Shown: positions 1-5,126, numbered from the stretch's first letter. The stretch is DNA of 5,126 nt from Holosporales bacterium (GCA_031265645.1 JAISCJ010000111.1:1-5126), one strand, 5' to 3'. Notes: a model not told the origin generated them from the sequence alone. Program-made: numbers and translations.

Positions 1-902
1 CCGACCCGGTTTGGGAAGTCAACGCCACAAACGGCGCTGACGGCTTACACGGGCCCGTATATGTTGCAGAGGCTAATAAGGAGATCGTATTCAAGACGGT
101 AACTAGGTTTGAAGCAAAGTCTAGTGGCGTTGGATCCTTGACAAACATTGGTCTTACGGGTGCTGCTGTAGCATCAGGGAACACCACAGCCCAATTTACC
201 GCAACCAGCGACATCGCAATTGAATTTGACCGGCCCATCGCCACAGTGACTAAAGCGCAGTTGCGGTTCTATAGGGACAGTGAGTTCTTTACTCCGATCG
301 ACAGCTACAAGTTGTCAGACGACAAGACGGTCCTTTACATCACGCCTGCTAATATGCTCGCTCCCAATGAGACCTTCGTTGTAAGGTTGGCTGTTACCGC
401 CGCAGACGGACAGCAGATAGTATACGATTCGACCAATACCGGAGATTCTACAACTTGGGCGAATGGGGCATTCTACAATCAGGACTTGCGTATAAGAACT
501 AAGGATGTCGCAATCTTTACAGGAATTCCGATTGGGAGGCAGCCGGCATCAGGCGGAACTTTAGCGACGACACCAGCCACTGGTAATATTGGTAAAACCG
601 AAACCAGTATGAGCTTGGTGTTTACAGCCGCTGCGGCTGGCTTTCAGCAGGACTACGCTATTTACGTAAGGAGATTTGATGTCTGGAATACCACTACTCC
701 CGTCATGTCAAACATTACCGTAAATCAGGGACAAACTGCTCCTGCCGCAGGCAATCCTTTAGTTGTTGCTATTCCGGATGATGGTATATCTTCTCCTTAT
801 AATCATACCACTGGGGAAAATATTCAGTACAAGGCACGGGGCATCAACAATTATGGCTATGTAGCAGAAGCGACTTCTCGGTCTCTTCCCTTTGCTCCCT
901 AA
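1..902 (+). CDS. Surface/secreted Ig-like repeat protein, C-terminal part (5' end outside window)
   Basis: The frame is open from base 3 to the TAA at 900-902, so about 299 C-terminal residues are present and the start lies upstream. A TTG at 138 is only an internal codon, because homology to the paralogue at 4042-5126 begins well before it (xPVWEV near base 6, HGPVYV near base 48). The composition is rich in T, A, G, V, N and D and has no cysteine, as expected of extracellular beta-sandwich proteins. One domain carries EFDRPIATVxKAQLRFYR, followed by LAPxETFVVRL and DGQQIVYDSTN. This resembles the bacterial Ig-like domains of S-layer-type proteins (SbsA/Big_5 style). The last 120 residues or so, ending in NIQYKARGINNYGYVAEATS, look like a fibronectin-III-like module. 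No membrane anchor, sortase motif or SLH domain is seen at the C-terminus, so any anchoring signal would be N-terminal and out of view. A structural, adhesive or S-layer role is inferred; the exact family is not certain. Confidence 0.85.
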   Translation, partial: DPVWEVNATNGADGLHGPVYVAEANKEIVFKTVTRFEAKSSGVGSLTNIGLTGAAVASGNTTAQFTATSDIAIEFDRPIATVTKAQLRFYRDSEFFTPIDSYKLSDDKTVLYITPANMLAPNETFVVRLAVTAADGQQIVYDSTNTGDSTTWANGAFYNQDLRIRTKDVAIFTGIPIGRQPASGGTLATTPATGNIGKTETSMSLVFTAAAAGFQQDYAIYVRRFDVWNTTTPVMSNITVNQGQTAPAAGNPLVVAIPDDGISSPYNHTTGENIQYKARGINNYGYVAEATSRSLPFAP

Positions 903-922
903 CTGAAATCTAACCTCACGTT

Positions 923-980
923 CTAACCAAGAAACGTTGAGACGATGCCGGCCCGGTTAACCCCGGGCCGGCGTTTTTTT
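923..980 (+). repeat. Left copy of 58-bp inverted terminator repeat
   Basis: This matches the reverse complement of 3963-4020 at 56 of 58 positions. The differences are at 933 (A here, G in the other copy) and 946 (T here, C there). The repeat covers the terminator plus the preceding CTAACCAAG and CGTTGAGACG blocks. Similarity drops sharply just beyond the T-run. Upstream, weaker similarity continues through the 3' untranslated region into the coding sequence. Confidence 0.93.
947..980 (+). terminator. Strong intrinsic terminator of the left surface-protein gene
   Basis: A perfect 10-bp stem (GCCGGCCCGG at 947-956, CCGGGCCGGC at 963-972) encloses the loop TTAACC and is followed by G and seven T. 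It lies 44 bases after the stop codon. Outside the stem, T946 and G973 can add a wobble pair. The stem is almost entirely G and C and should end transcription efficiently, insulating the cargo from read-through. Confidence 0.93.
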
Positions 981-1103
981 GAGGGAGGCAGGCATTAGCG
1001 CCAATAGTAACAGGACTTTTGGGGCTTGGATGCTTTTCTTGGGAGAAAGGGTAGTTAGAAGCAATGGGGAGTAAAATTTTTAAAAATATTTTGGGAAAAG
1101 TTG
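981..1103. other. Intergenic, left cargo boundary; AT-rich tract before promoter P1
   Basis: No coding region is supported here. Sequence composition changes from the GC-rich terminator to a purine-rich stretch (GAGGGAGGC, then several GGG and GGA runs) and then to an A/T tract at 1073-1091. That tract contains a near-palindrome of A and T runs directly upstream of the -35 box at 1104, so it could act as an UP element. No target-site duplication or insertion-sequence end could be recognised at this edge. Confidence 0.5.
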
Positions 1104-1132
1104 TTGACAAAAGTATAAAATTATGGTTTACT
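1104..1132 (+). promoter_or_regulatory. Promoter P1 (sigma-70 type, extended -10)
   Basis: A perfect -35 box TTGACA (1104-1109) is followed by a 17-base spacer and the -10 box TTTACT (1127-1132). TG at 1124-1125 gives the extended -10 form TGnTTTACT. Transcription should begin near 1139, leaving an unusually long leader of about 210 bases before the zinc-ribbon gene. The sequence closely matches promoter P2 at 1946-1974, with the same boxes and spacing. Confidence 0.75.
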
Positions 1133-1141
1133 ATGTAAAGG

Positions 1142-1171
1142 CTTGTAGTTTTATTGTATAAAATGTGCAAG
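1142..1171 (+). promoter_or_regulatory. Imperfect inverted repeat at the start of the P1 transcript
   Basis: CTTG (1142-1145) pairs with CAAG (1168-1171), and TTTTAT (1149-1154) pairs with ATAAAA (1158-1163), with a 3-base central loop and unpaired bases between the two blocks. It begins just after the predicted start site. It may be an operator or the first hairpin of the leader RNA. P2 has an inverted repeat in the equivalent place (1978-1995). Confidence 0.4.
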
Positions 1172-1206
1172 ACATAGTAGAATGAGATTCAAGAAGAAGG
1201 ATATAT

Positions 1207-1266
1207 ATGATAATACAATATACCGTAAATAAAGTTTACTTCATAGACAGCGTTGCTTATTGTTAA
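1207..1266 (+). CDS. Possible 19-residue leader peptide
   Basis: A short reading frame MIIQYTVNKVYFIDSVAYC begins at ATG 1207. It is preceded by AGAAGG (1195-1200), a plausible ribosome-binding site six bases upstream, and stops at TAA 1264-1266. It lies inside the long P1 leader. Its codons overlap ACCGTA (1222-1227) and GTTGCTT (1252-1258), both of which can pair with downstream leader sequence, so ribosome movement could alter folding. The peptide has no run of one amino acid of the sort found in classical attenuation peptides. Its reality rests only on the start, the binding site and the position. Confidence 0.35.
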   Translation: MIIQYTVNKVYFIDSVAYC

Positions 1267-1302
1267 TCAAAGCAACCGTATAGACGGTACGGTCAATTTT
1301 TT
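1222..1302 (+). promoter_or_regulatory. Leader RNA with competing hairpins and a weak terminator-like end
   Basis: ACCGTA occurs twice (1222-1227 and 1275-1280) and ACGGT occurs as a tandem pair (1284-1288 and 1289-1293). Either ACCGTA copy can pair with TACGGT (1288-1293). The local pairing gives a 6-bp stem with a 7-base loop, then CAA and six T (1297-1302), a weak intrinsic-terminator shape. A separate 7-bp stem, GTTGCTT (1252-1258) with AAGCAAC (1270-1276), overlaps the second ACCGTA by two bases. These mutually exclusive structures would suit attenuation or RNA-based control of the downstream zinc-ribbon gene. No known riboswitch class is recognised. Confidence 0.35.
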
Positions 1303-1309
1303 AATTATA

Positions 1310-1345
1310 TTACCTGGACTAATAGTGTAGGTAACCATGGGAGGG
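1310..1345 (+). promoter_or_regulatory. Hairpin and strong Shine-Dalgarno ahead of the zinc-ribbon gene
   Basis: TTACCT (1310-1315) can pair with AGGTAA (1329-1334). The Shine-Dalgarno GGGAGGG (1339-1345) follows, six bases before ATG 1352. The very good binding site fixes the start codon. The hairpin sits just upstream of the binding site and does not cover it. Confidence 0.55.
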
Positions 1346-1351
1346 TAAAGT

Positions 1352-1651
1352 ATGTATTTGGTAGCAAATTTAAGATGCACTGTTTGTAAATGGGAATGGC
1401 AATCATGGGGAAATGACTTTGTGTTACAAGATCTTTGCCCAAACTGTGGTTGTTCCAGCCATAGTTTTGTCCATATGTGGCGTTATGACGAAGAGGGTGG
1501 GCCTTTGATAGAGGAATCCGCCTTTGATGGTGATGGTCGTATGTTATGGACAACTCCTAAAATAGAAGATGAAAAATTGAAGCGAAAGATAGAAAATGAA
1601 AAAAGAATTAAAGAAAGAATAGAAAAGATTGTTAAAGATATGTATTCATAA
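1352..1651 (+). CDS. Small zinc-ribbon protein with charged helical tail (possibly a truncated gene)
   Basis: This encodes 99 residues from an ATG with a strong Shine-Dalgarno. C9, C12, C29 and C32 form a CxxC-x16-CPNC zinc-ribbon knuckle pair, with C34 next to it. The ribbon is tryptophan-rich (W14, W16, W19). Residues from about 70 to the end are dominated by K, E, R and I and should form one long charged helix. No signal peptide or membrane segment is seen, so it is probably cytosolic. The protein family is not recognised; nucleic-acid or protein binding is only a general inference from zinc ribbons. It has its own promoter P1 and long leader, and lies 367 bases upstream of the AbiH gene. 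The TAA stop is followed in the same frame by more protein-like sequence (1652-1960), so this may be the intact front of a longer decayed gene. The intact start region suggests it may still be expressed. Confidence 0.65.
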   Translation: MYLVANLRCTVCKWEWQSWGNDFVLQDLCPNCGCSSHSFVHMWRYDEEGGPLIEESAFDGDGRMLWTTPKIEDEKLKRKIENEKRIKERIEKIVKDMYS

Positions 1652-1960
1652 TTACCTGAGGGCTTGGATAAAGAACGTGAACAAGAACGTAAGCATCAAG
1701 AAGAAAAAGAATGAAAACACGAGGAAAGACTAAAAGCCCTAGCCGAAAAACAGAAACGAGCCCGCCAGAACAGGAACAAAAAGACGATCAAATGGCAATT
1801 TACTACGCCTGATGCGAGGATACAACTCTATGCTTTATACCCGATTATTTAGTCTAAGCATCCCACTAGAGCCGAATTTATCGCCTAATCTTTGTCCGAA
1901 ATCGGAGACGACCACTGCCCATCCGGTGTACGCTGGAAATATCCCTTGACAAAAGAGTAA
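1652..1960 (+). pseudogene. In-frame decayed continuation of the zinc-ribbon gene
   Basis: Reading on in the same frame after the TAA at 1649 gives about 100 more codons of protein-like sequence, broken by TGA (1712), TAG (1850) and TAA (1886), and ending at TAA 1958-1960. The first part is a charged helix continuing the style of the intact tail (KEREQERKHQEEKE, then KHEERLKALAEKQKRARQN). It is followed by a more globular-looking part (TIKWQFTTPDARIQLYALYP, SLSEIGDDHCPSGVRWKYPL). No frameshift is needed across the whole 609-base span from 1352. All four interrupting stops, including 1649, can be restored by one C-to-T reversal (CAA, CGA, CAG, CAA). The ancestral product would have been about 200 residues: zinc ribbon, long charged helix, small C-terminal domain. 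The family is unknown. The last codons overlap the -35 box of P2. The stretch could instead be a remnant of an unrelated gene that happens to share the frame. Confidence 0.5.
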
Positions 1961-1974
1961 GTCTATGCTTTACT
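1946..1974 (+). promoter_or_regulatory. Promoter P2 for the AbiH gene
   Basis: TTGACA (1946-1951), a 17-base spacer and TTTACT (1969-1974), with TG at 1966-1967, make an extended -10 promoter identical in layout to P1. The ten bases TTGACAAAAG and the nine bases TTTACTATG are the same in both promoters. The start should lie near 1981, giving a leader of about 38 bases. The promoter overlaps the end of the decayed reading frame, where TTGACA is read as codons L-T. Confidence 0.78.
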
Positions 1975-1977
1975 ATG

Positions 1978-1995
1978 CAAGTGTTTATTCACTTG
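1978..1995 (+). promoter_or_regulatory. Perfect inverted repeat at the P2 start site (possible operator)
   Basis: CAAGTG (1978-1983), spacer TTTATT, CACTTG (1990-1995): six perfect base pairs across the predicted transcription start. The position suits repressor binding, or a 5' hairpin on the mRNA that would stabilise it. The repeat is short, so chance is possible. P1 carries a different inverted repeat in the matching position, which also uses CTTG and CAAG half-sites. Confidence 0.45.
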
Positions 1996-2018
1996 AATAT
2001 TTTTGAACAGAGGTGTTT

Positions 2019-3827
2019 ATGAATAGTTTCAAGAATTTATGGATTATTGGCAACGGCTTTGATCTTTCCTGCGACCTCAAAACGGGGTATCATGATTTTC
2101 TGAATTGGTATAAAGGAACTCCAAATGAGATTAGGATCGAGGCTTACGAACTAATTGAAAATAAAAAATATTCGATGTTCAACAAAAATAAACACTCGCT
2201 TGCTGAAATGTTCAATGAACCAATGCAAGTAGACAAGGATACGTTTTTTTCACTCGATTATTATGTGGGCCATTATGATAAATCGATCATAAAGGACTTT
2301 AAAAATTTGGAGCCTGAAGAAAAAGAAATAATTACCTGGGCCGACCTGGAGCTCAAATTAGGCAAAATCTCAGAAAGCTCATTCTTCCGTAGCCATGACA
2401 TATTTGGCATGTGCATGGATGATTTACATTTATCGCTTAACAAATATCTTTTTGACGTTGATAAAGAAGAAGAAAAAAAGAGCGGCGGATCGTTTAAAAA
2501 AATTAACGAAAATGTTTGCCGTATCTTTGACGACATAGATATAGACAACACTGTCTTTATCATTTTAAATTATACCAAAAACTTTGAGCGTTTTATCAAA
2601 TCCCGCCATCCGGATAAAACACCTAATCTTGTTTATTTGCACGGAACGGTTGATGATGGCAATACCGTTCTTGGCATCGGATCGGAAACACAAATTTTTA
2701 ATTCAGCTTTTGTTCAAGACCCTGTTGTGAGGAAAAGACTCCTTAAAATGGATATAACAAGCGGTGAACGCAACCAACCTTATGAAGATTTTTGGATATT
2801 TCTTAATAATAATCTCATCTTCGCCAGGGATGAAGTGAATATTTTTGGCTCTTCAATGGGAGGGAGCGATGGCTTCCTGTGGTATTCGTTTTTGGGACAA
2901 TTCATGCAAAAAGCTACTGGAAAGGTAAATGTGTATGATGCCTATCGCAGGGAATATAAAGATTGGTATGGTCAAAAGCATGTCTTCTATGATTCGGAAA
3001 AGGCAAAAAGGAATAGCATTATCTGTAATATGCTTTTCTTTTTCAATTCTTCATATGATACAGCGGAGATTACAATGGGTGTCATGGACGATTTAAGTTC
3101 AACGACAGAAAAATACATTACCGAATTAGAGCAACGCCATGTTCCCGAAGGCGATAGAATGTTGAAAAAATACCAAGAAATCAAAGTGAATGGTGATGTG
3201 AACGAATATTTTGGTTTGATTGATAAATACCTTGGCGATCTGGAAATGGAATTCAGTGAAATTGATTCTTATGTCGATGAGATTGATAGCATTATCGAGC
3301 GATTGAATAACTTTGTTGATAAAGCAGAAAATAATGAACAAAAAGACGAGCGGGAAAAATCATATGAAAAAATTGACAATATTGTCAACGATGAAGATGT
3401 AGCCGAGTTCCGAAAAATTATAAAAGGTTTTAGTAAGACTGGCATATTAAGAACAACTCTTTTAAATATGAAACCAGGAATATATCCAATTCATGAAGAG
3501 CCGTATAAAACTATACTTTATCGGTTATCACAAGAAAGCGACAGCAATATTAAGATACACATAGCTCTGAGTAGAGAAAAACTTGTTGATGGAGCGGTAT
3601 TGGGAGATCATTCATATTCATTTCAGCAGCTTGCTGACTATGCTAACGAGGAATGTGAGTGTAATATTGACAAAGCGATTTCGAAAATTGCAGATCGAAA
3701 CAGGGATGGGGAATATATATTTAGCGATGATTCATCCGAAGCCGATTATATACTTCAAGAGACAACCAGGTATGCTGTGAATAAAATAAAAAAAATATTG
3801 CACTGCTACTCCACATTCGGGTATTAG
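2019..3827 (+). CDS. AbiH-family abortive-infection protein with long C-terminal extension
   Basis: This encodes 602 residues from ATG 2019, preceded by AGAGG (2009-2013) five bases away. A GTG at 2013 is in frame but sits within that binding site, so it is a poor start. The AbiH hallmarks are present in order: an N-terminal GNGFDL (residues 11-16) running into LKTGYHDFL; LNYT (183-186) after a hydrophobic strand; LHG (207-209) followed by a VLGIGSE turn; and IFGSSMGGSDGFLWY (about 275-289). AbiH proteins are known from lactococcal plasmids as phage-resistance factors that abort infection; their biochemical mechanism is not settled. Many family members are nearer 350 residues. Here about 250 more follow: a charged, probably coiled-coil region (about 355-460, rich in E, D, K and I) and an unrecognised globular-looking end (about 472-602). 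No signal peptide or membrane segment is seen, so it is probably cytosolic. AT-rich composition relative to the flanking genes suggests acquisition by transfer. It is transcribed from P2, apparently as a single gene. Confidence 0.9.
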   Translation: MNSFKNLWIIGNGFDLSCDLKTGYHDFLNWYKGTPNEIRIEAYELIENKKYSMFNKNKHSLAEMFNEPMQVDKDTFFSLDYYVGHYDKSIIKDFKNLEPEEKEIITWADLELKLGKISESSFFRSHDIFGMCMDDLHLSLNKYLFDVDKEEEKKSGGSFKKINENVCRIFDDIDIDNTVFIILNYTKNFERFIKSRHPDKTPNLVYLHGTVDDGNTVLGIGSETQIFNSAFVQDPVVRKRLLKMDITSGERNQPYEDFWIFLNNNLIFARDEVNIFGSSMGGSDGFLWYSFLGQFMQKATGKVNVYDAYRREYKDWYGQKHVFYDSEKAKRNSIICNMLFFFNSSYDTAEITMGVMDDLSSTTEKYITELEQRHVPEGDRMLKKYQEIKVNGDVNEYFGLIDKYLGDLEMEFSEIDSYVDEIDSIIERLNNFVDKAENNEQKDEREKSYEKIDNIVNDEDVAEFRKIIKGFSKTGILRTTLLNMKPGIYPIHEEPYKTILYRLSQESDSNIKIHIALSREKLVDGAVLGDHSYSFQQLADYANEECECNIDKAISKIADRNRDGEYIFSDDSSEADYILQETTRYAVNKIKKILHCYSTFGY

Positions 3828-3962
3828 CACTTACTAAAACTTGGGGAGCCCATATCCGTCAAATTAAAGAGCGCTGATTTAGTGCCCATACATCCTTGTT
3901 GGTGCTTGGTACTCCTGCAACAGCACAAAGCACTCCTATGTTATTTTATGGTTCTTCTCCTT
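3828..3962. other. Intergenic, right cargo boundary
   Basis: No gene is supported between the AbiH stop and the right terminator. There is no strong hairpin with a T-run reading rightward in this stretch. GTGCTT and AAGCAC around 3902-3934 can pair only weakly and lack a following T-run. AbiH transcription probably runs into the GC-rich hairpin at 3970-3997. No insertion-sequence end or duplicated target site matching the left boundary was found. Confidence 0.5.
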
Positions 3963-3997
3963 AAAAAAACGCCGGCCCGGGGTTAACCGGGCCGGCG
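3963..3997 (-). terminator. Strong intrinsic terminator of the right surface-protein gene
   Basis: Read on the minus strand, an 11-bp perfect stem (3987-3997 with 3970-3980) encloses a 6-base loop and is followed by seven T (A run 3963-3969 on the plus strand). It lies 44 bases after the stop of the right gene, the same distance as on the left. The plus-strand side of the hairpin has no T-run, so it would stop AbiH transcription less efficiently. Confidence 0.92.
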
Positions 3998-4020
3998 TCG
4001 TCTCAACGTCTCTTGGTTAG
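3963..4020 (-). repeat. Right copy of 58-bp inverted terminator repeat
   Basis: This is the inverted partner of 923-980, with 56 of 58 bases identical. The two copies face each other across roughly 3 kb of cargo. The two substitutions are G here against A in the left copy, and C here against T. The second makes the right stem one proper base pair longer. Confidence 0.93.
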
Positions 4021-4041
4021 AGCGGAGAGGTTAATACTCAC

Positions 4042-5126
4042 TTAAGGAGTAGTCTGGAAAGTAATAATCGCAGAAGTCGCTTCTGAGACATAGCCCAGGT
4101 TGTTGACACCCCGTGCTTTGAACTGGATGTTCTGCCCAGTGAAATGAGGAGCATTACCAGGAATATCAACATTCACAGGATTCCCTCCATAAGCAACACT
4201 AGGAACAGTTGCTCCTGCAAGCACTTCAACATCATCCAAAATTTCATCTGGATCCCAGACGTCATACAGGCTTCCGTAAATAAAGTACTCTTGGCCAAAG
4301 TTAGCCACACCTGCTGCCGTAACCGTAAAGGTCAGGTCAAGATCGGTATTGGCCCTAGGAACAGCTCCAGCAGGGGTTAACACCAAGGTTCCACCAGTCG
4401 CCGTCGGCTTCGAAACTCCTGTCAGCCTAACATCAGCAGGATTCTCAGTCTCTATGTGCAAGTCCTGAGCGTAGGGATTTGCCCAAGCGCTAGGATCTCC
4501 AGGATTGGTAGAGTCGTACACTATTTGCTGTCCGTCTACTGAAGTAACATTCAGTCTTACAACGAAGGTCTCGTCGGGGGCGAGCAAGTTCGTAGGAGCG
4601 ATAGTAAGGACAGTCTTGTCCGGCGACAGGGTGCCGGCGGAAACCGTTGTGCCATAGTACTCAGTACCCCTATAGAACCGCAACTGCGCTTTGCCCACCG
4701 TGGCGATAGGCCGGTCAAATTCGATAATGATGTTGCCGTCTTGCTTAATTTCAGTGGCGGCGGTGCTAGTGAAACTCAAAGCGTCAAGGTTTGTCAACGT
4801 CCCAGCAGAAGTCCTTACTTTAAACGTAGATACCGTCCTAAACGCAATCGACTGCACATCATTCTCGACCTCAACATACACGGGCCCGTGTATACCGGGA
4901 TCGCCGTCCGTGGCTGTGACTTCCCAAACCGGAGCGGTTCCTACAGTCTTAGACAGCGCCAACTGCAGATAATAAGTAGCGTCAGCCCTCAGCTTCTCGT
5001 TCGGCGCAATCGTCACCGTCGTTACCTTCGTCGTAGCGTTGGTCACTAAAGTCGAAGACACGCTGAGAGGTGTTGCTCCAGCTTGGTCGGTATCCAAGAT
5101 AGCCTTGGAAATCCTGGTGCCATCGG
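4042..5126 (-). CDS. Paralogous surface/secreted Ig-like protein, C-terminal part (5' end outside window)
   Basis: The frame is open on the minus strand from the right window edge (codon-aligned at 5124) to the TAA at 4044-4042, giving 360 C-terminal residues. A TTG near 5097 is internal: the codons before it (DGTRISKAI) read smoothly. From APVWEV (about 4935) to the stop it is alignable with the left gene over its whole length. It shares EFDRPIATVxKAQLRFYR, LAPxETFVVRL, DGQQIVYDSTNxGD and the end module NIQxKARGxNNxGYVxEATS. The upstream part (SVSSTLVTNATTKVTTVTIAPNEKL) is another SbsA-like Ig strand pattern with no counterpart visible on the left because the window ends there. The protein has no cysteine and is T-, A-, V- and D-rich, as expected of a secreted beta-sandwich protein. 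Like its partner it lacks a C-terminal anchor. An S-layer, adhesin or exoprotein role is inferred. Terminator and stop spacing match the left copy. Confidence 0.86.
   Translation of the reverse strand, partial: DGTRISKAILDTDQAGATPLSVSSTLVTNATTKVTTVTIAPNEKLRADATYYLQLALSKTVGTAPVWEVTATDGDPGIHGPVYVEVENDVQSIAFRTVSTFKVRTSAGTLTNLDALSFTSTAATEIKQDGNIIIEFDRPIATVGKAQLRFYRGTEYYGTTVSAGTLSPDKTVLTIAPTNLLAPDETFVVRLNVTSVDGQQIVYDSTNPGDPSAWANPYAQDLHIETENPADVRLTGVSKPTATGGTLVLTPAGAVPRANTDLDLTFTVTAAGVANFGQEYFIYGSLYDVWDPDEILDDVEVLAGATVPSVAYGGNPVNVDIPGNAPHFTGQNIQFKARGVNNLGYVSEATSAIITFQTTP

Noticed and set aside
916..1170. Minus-strand open frame of 84 codons crossing the left terminator
   Set aside because: It spans a perfect GC hairpin and promoter P1, has no ribosome-binding site and reads as low-quality protein.
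1305..1553. Minus-strand open frame opposite the zinc-ribbon gene
   Set aside because: It is antisense to a frame with a strong Shine-Dalgarno and a clear CxxC/CxxC motif, and has no comparable start or motif of its own.
1652..1852. Remnant of a transposase C-terminus (DARIQLYALYP ending)
   Set aside because: The motif was only vaguely reminiscent of transposase tails. The same frame continues as protein-like sequence past it and no insertion-sequence ends are visible.
2013..2018. GTG at 2013 as the AbiH start
   Set aside because: It overlaps the likely Shine-Dalgarno AGAGG, while ATG 2019 has correct spacing and places GNGFDL close to the N-terminus as in the family.
2273..3341. Three minus-strand open frames inside the AbiH gene
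   Set aside because: They are antisense shadows of a 602-residue gene with recognised family motifs.
1352..3827. Zinc-ribbon gene and AbiH as a toxin-antitoxin operon
   Set aside because: They are 367 bases apart with separate promoters and a decayed stretch between them; nothing shows that they interact.
981..3962. Cargo as an intact transposon or integron cassette
   Set aside because: No transposase, integrase, terminal inverted repeats of insertion-sequence type or target duplications could be found at either edge.
4144..5049. Plus-strand open frames opposite the right surface-protein gene
   Set aside because: They are shadows of the minus-strand gene, which is supported by its paralogue at the left end.

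Overview
The window is a short cargo segment set between two paralogous surface-protein genes that point at each other. The arms (1-980 and 3963-5126) have moderately high GC. The middle (about 981-3962) is clearly AT-richer, apart from a patch at about 1730-1945. No rRNA, tRNA, CRISPR or intact mobile element is visible. It is bacterial (Shine-Dalgarno sites, -35/-10 promoters, intrinsic terminators) and looks chromosomal. The sequence does not settle the phylum. An anaerobic Gram-positive or a Treponema-like spirochaete would both fit the Ig-like exoprotein and the TTGACA/TTTACT promoters, but this is only a guess.

Layout, left to right. (1) 1-902 (+) is the C-terminal part of a secreted or surface-type beta-sandwich protein, followed by a strong hairpin terminator. 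(2) 981-1351 is non-coding. It holds a good promoter, an inverted repeat next to the predicted transcript start, a possible 19-codon leader ORF and competing hairpins. (3) 1352-1651 (+) is a 99-residue CxxC/CxxC zinc-ribbon protein. Its reading frame continues past the stop as protein-like sequence broken by three more in-frame stops, to 1960, so the gene is probably the surviving front of a longer decayed gene. (4) 1946-2018 is a second promoter closely matching the first, with a perfect inverted repeat at the predicted start site. (5) 2019-3827 (+) is a 602-residue AbiH-family protein, the anti-phage abortive-infection family, with a long unrecognised C-terminal extension. (6) 3963-3997 is a second terminator, a 56/58 inverted copy of the first. 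(7) 4042-5126 (-) is the C-terminal part of the paralogue of the first gene.

The two surface genes with their terminators form diverged inverted repeats, each at least about 0.98 kb long, around roughly 3 kb of defence-type cargo. The cargo genes do not overlap and each appears to have its own promoter of the same design. No recombinase is present, so any mobility would have to come from homologous recombination between the arms or from functions outside the window. The most interesting points are the placement of AbiH between inverted paralogues, the AbiH C-terminal domain, the twin promoters with start-site inverted repeats, and the in-frame decayed tail of the zinc-ribbon gene.
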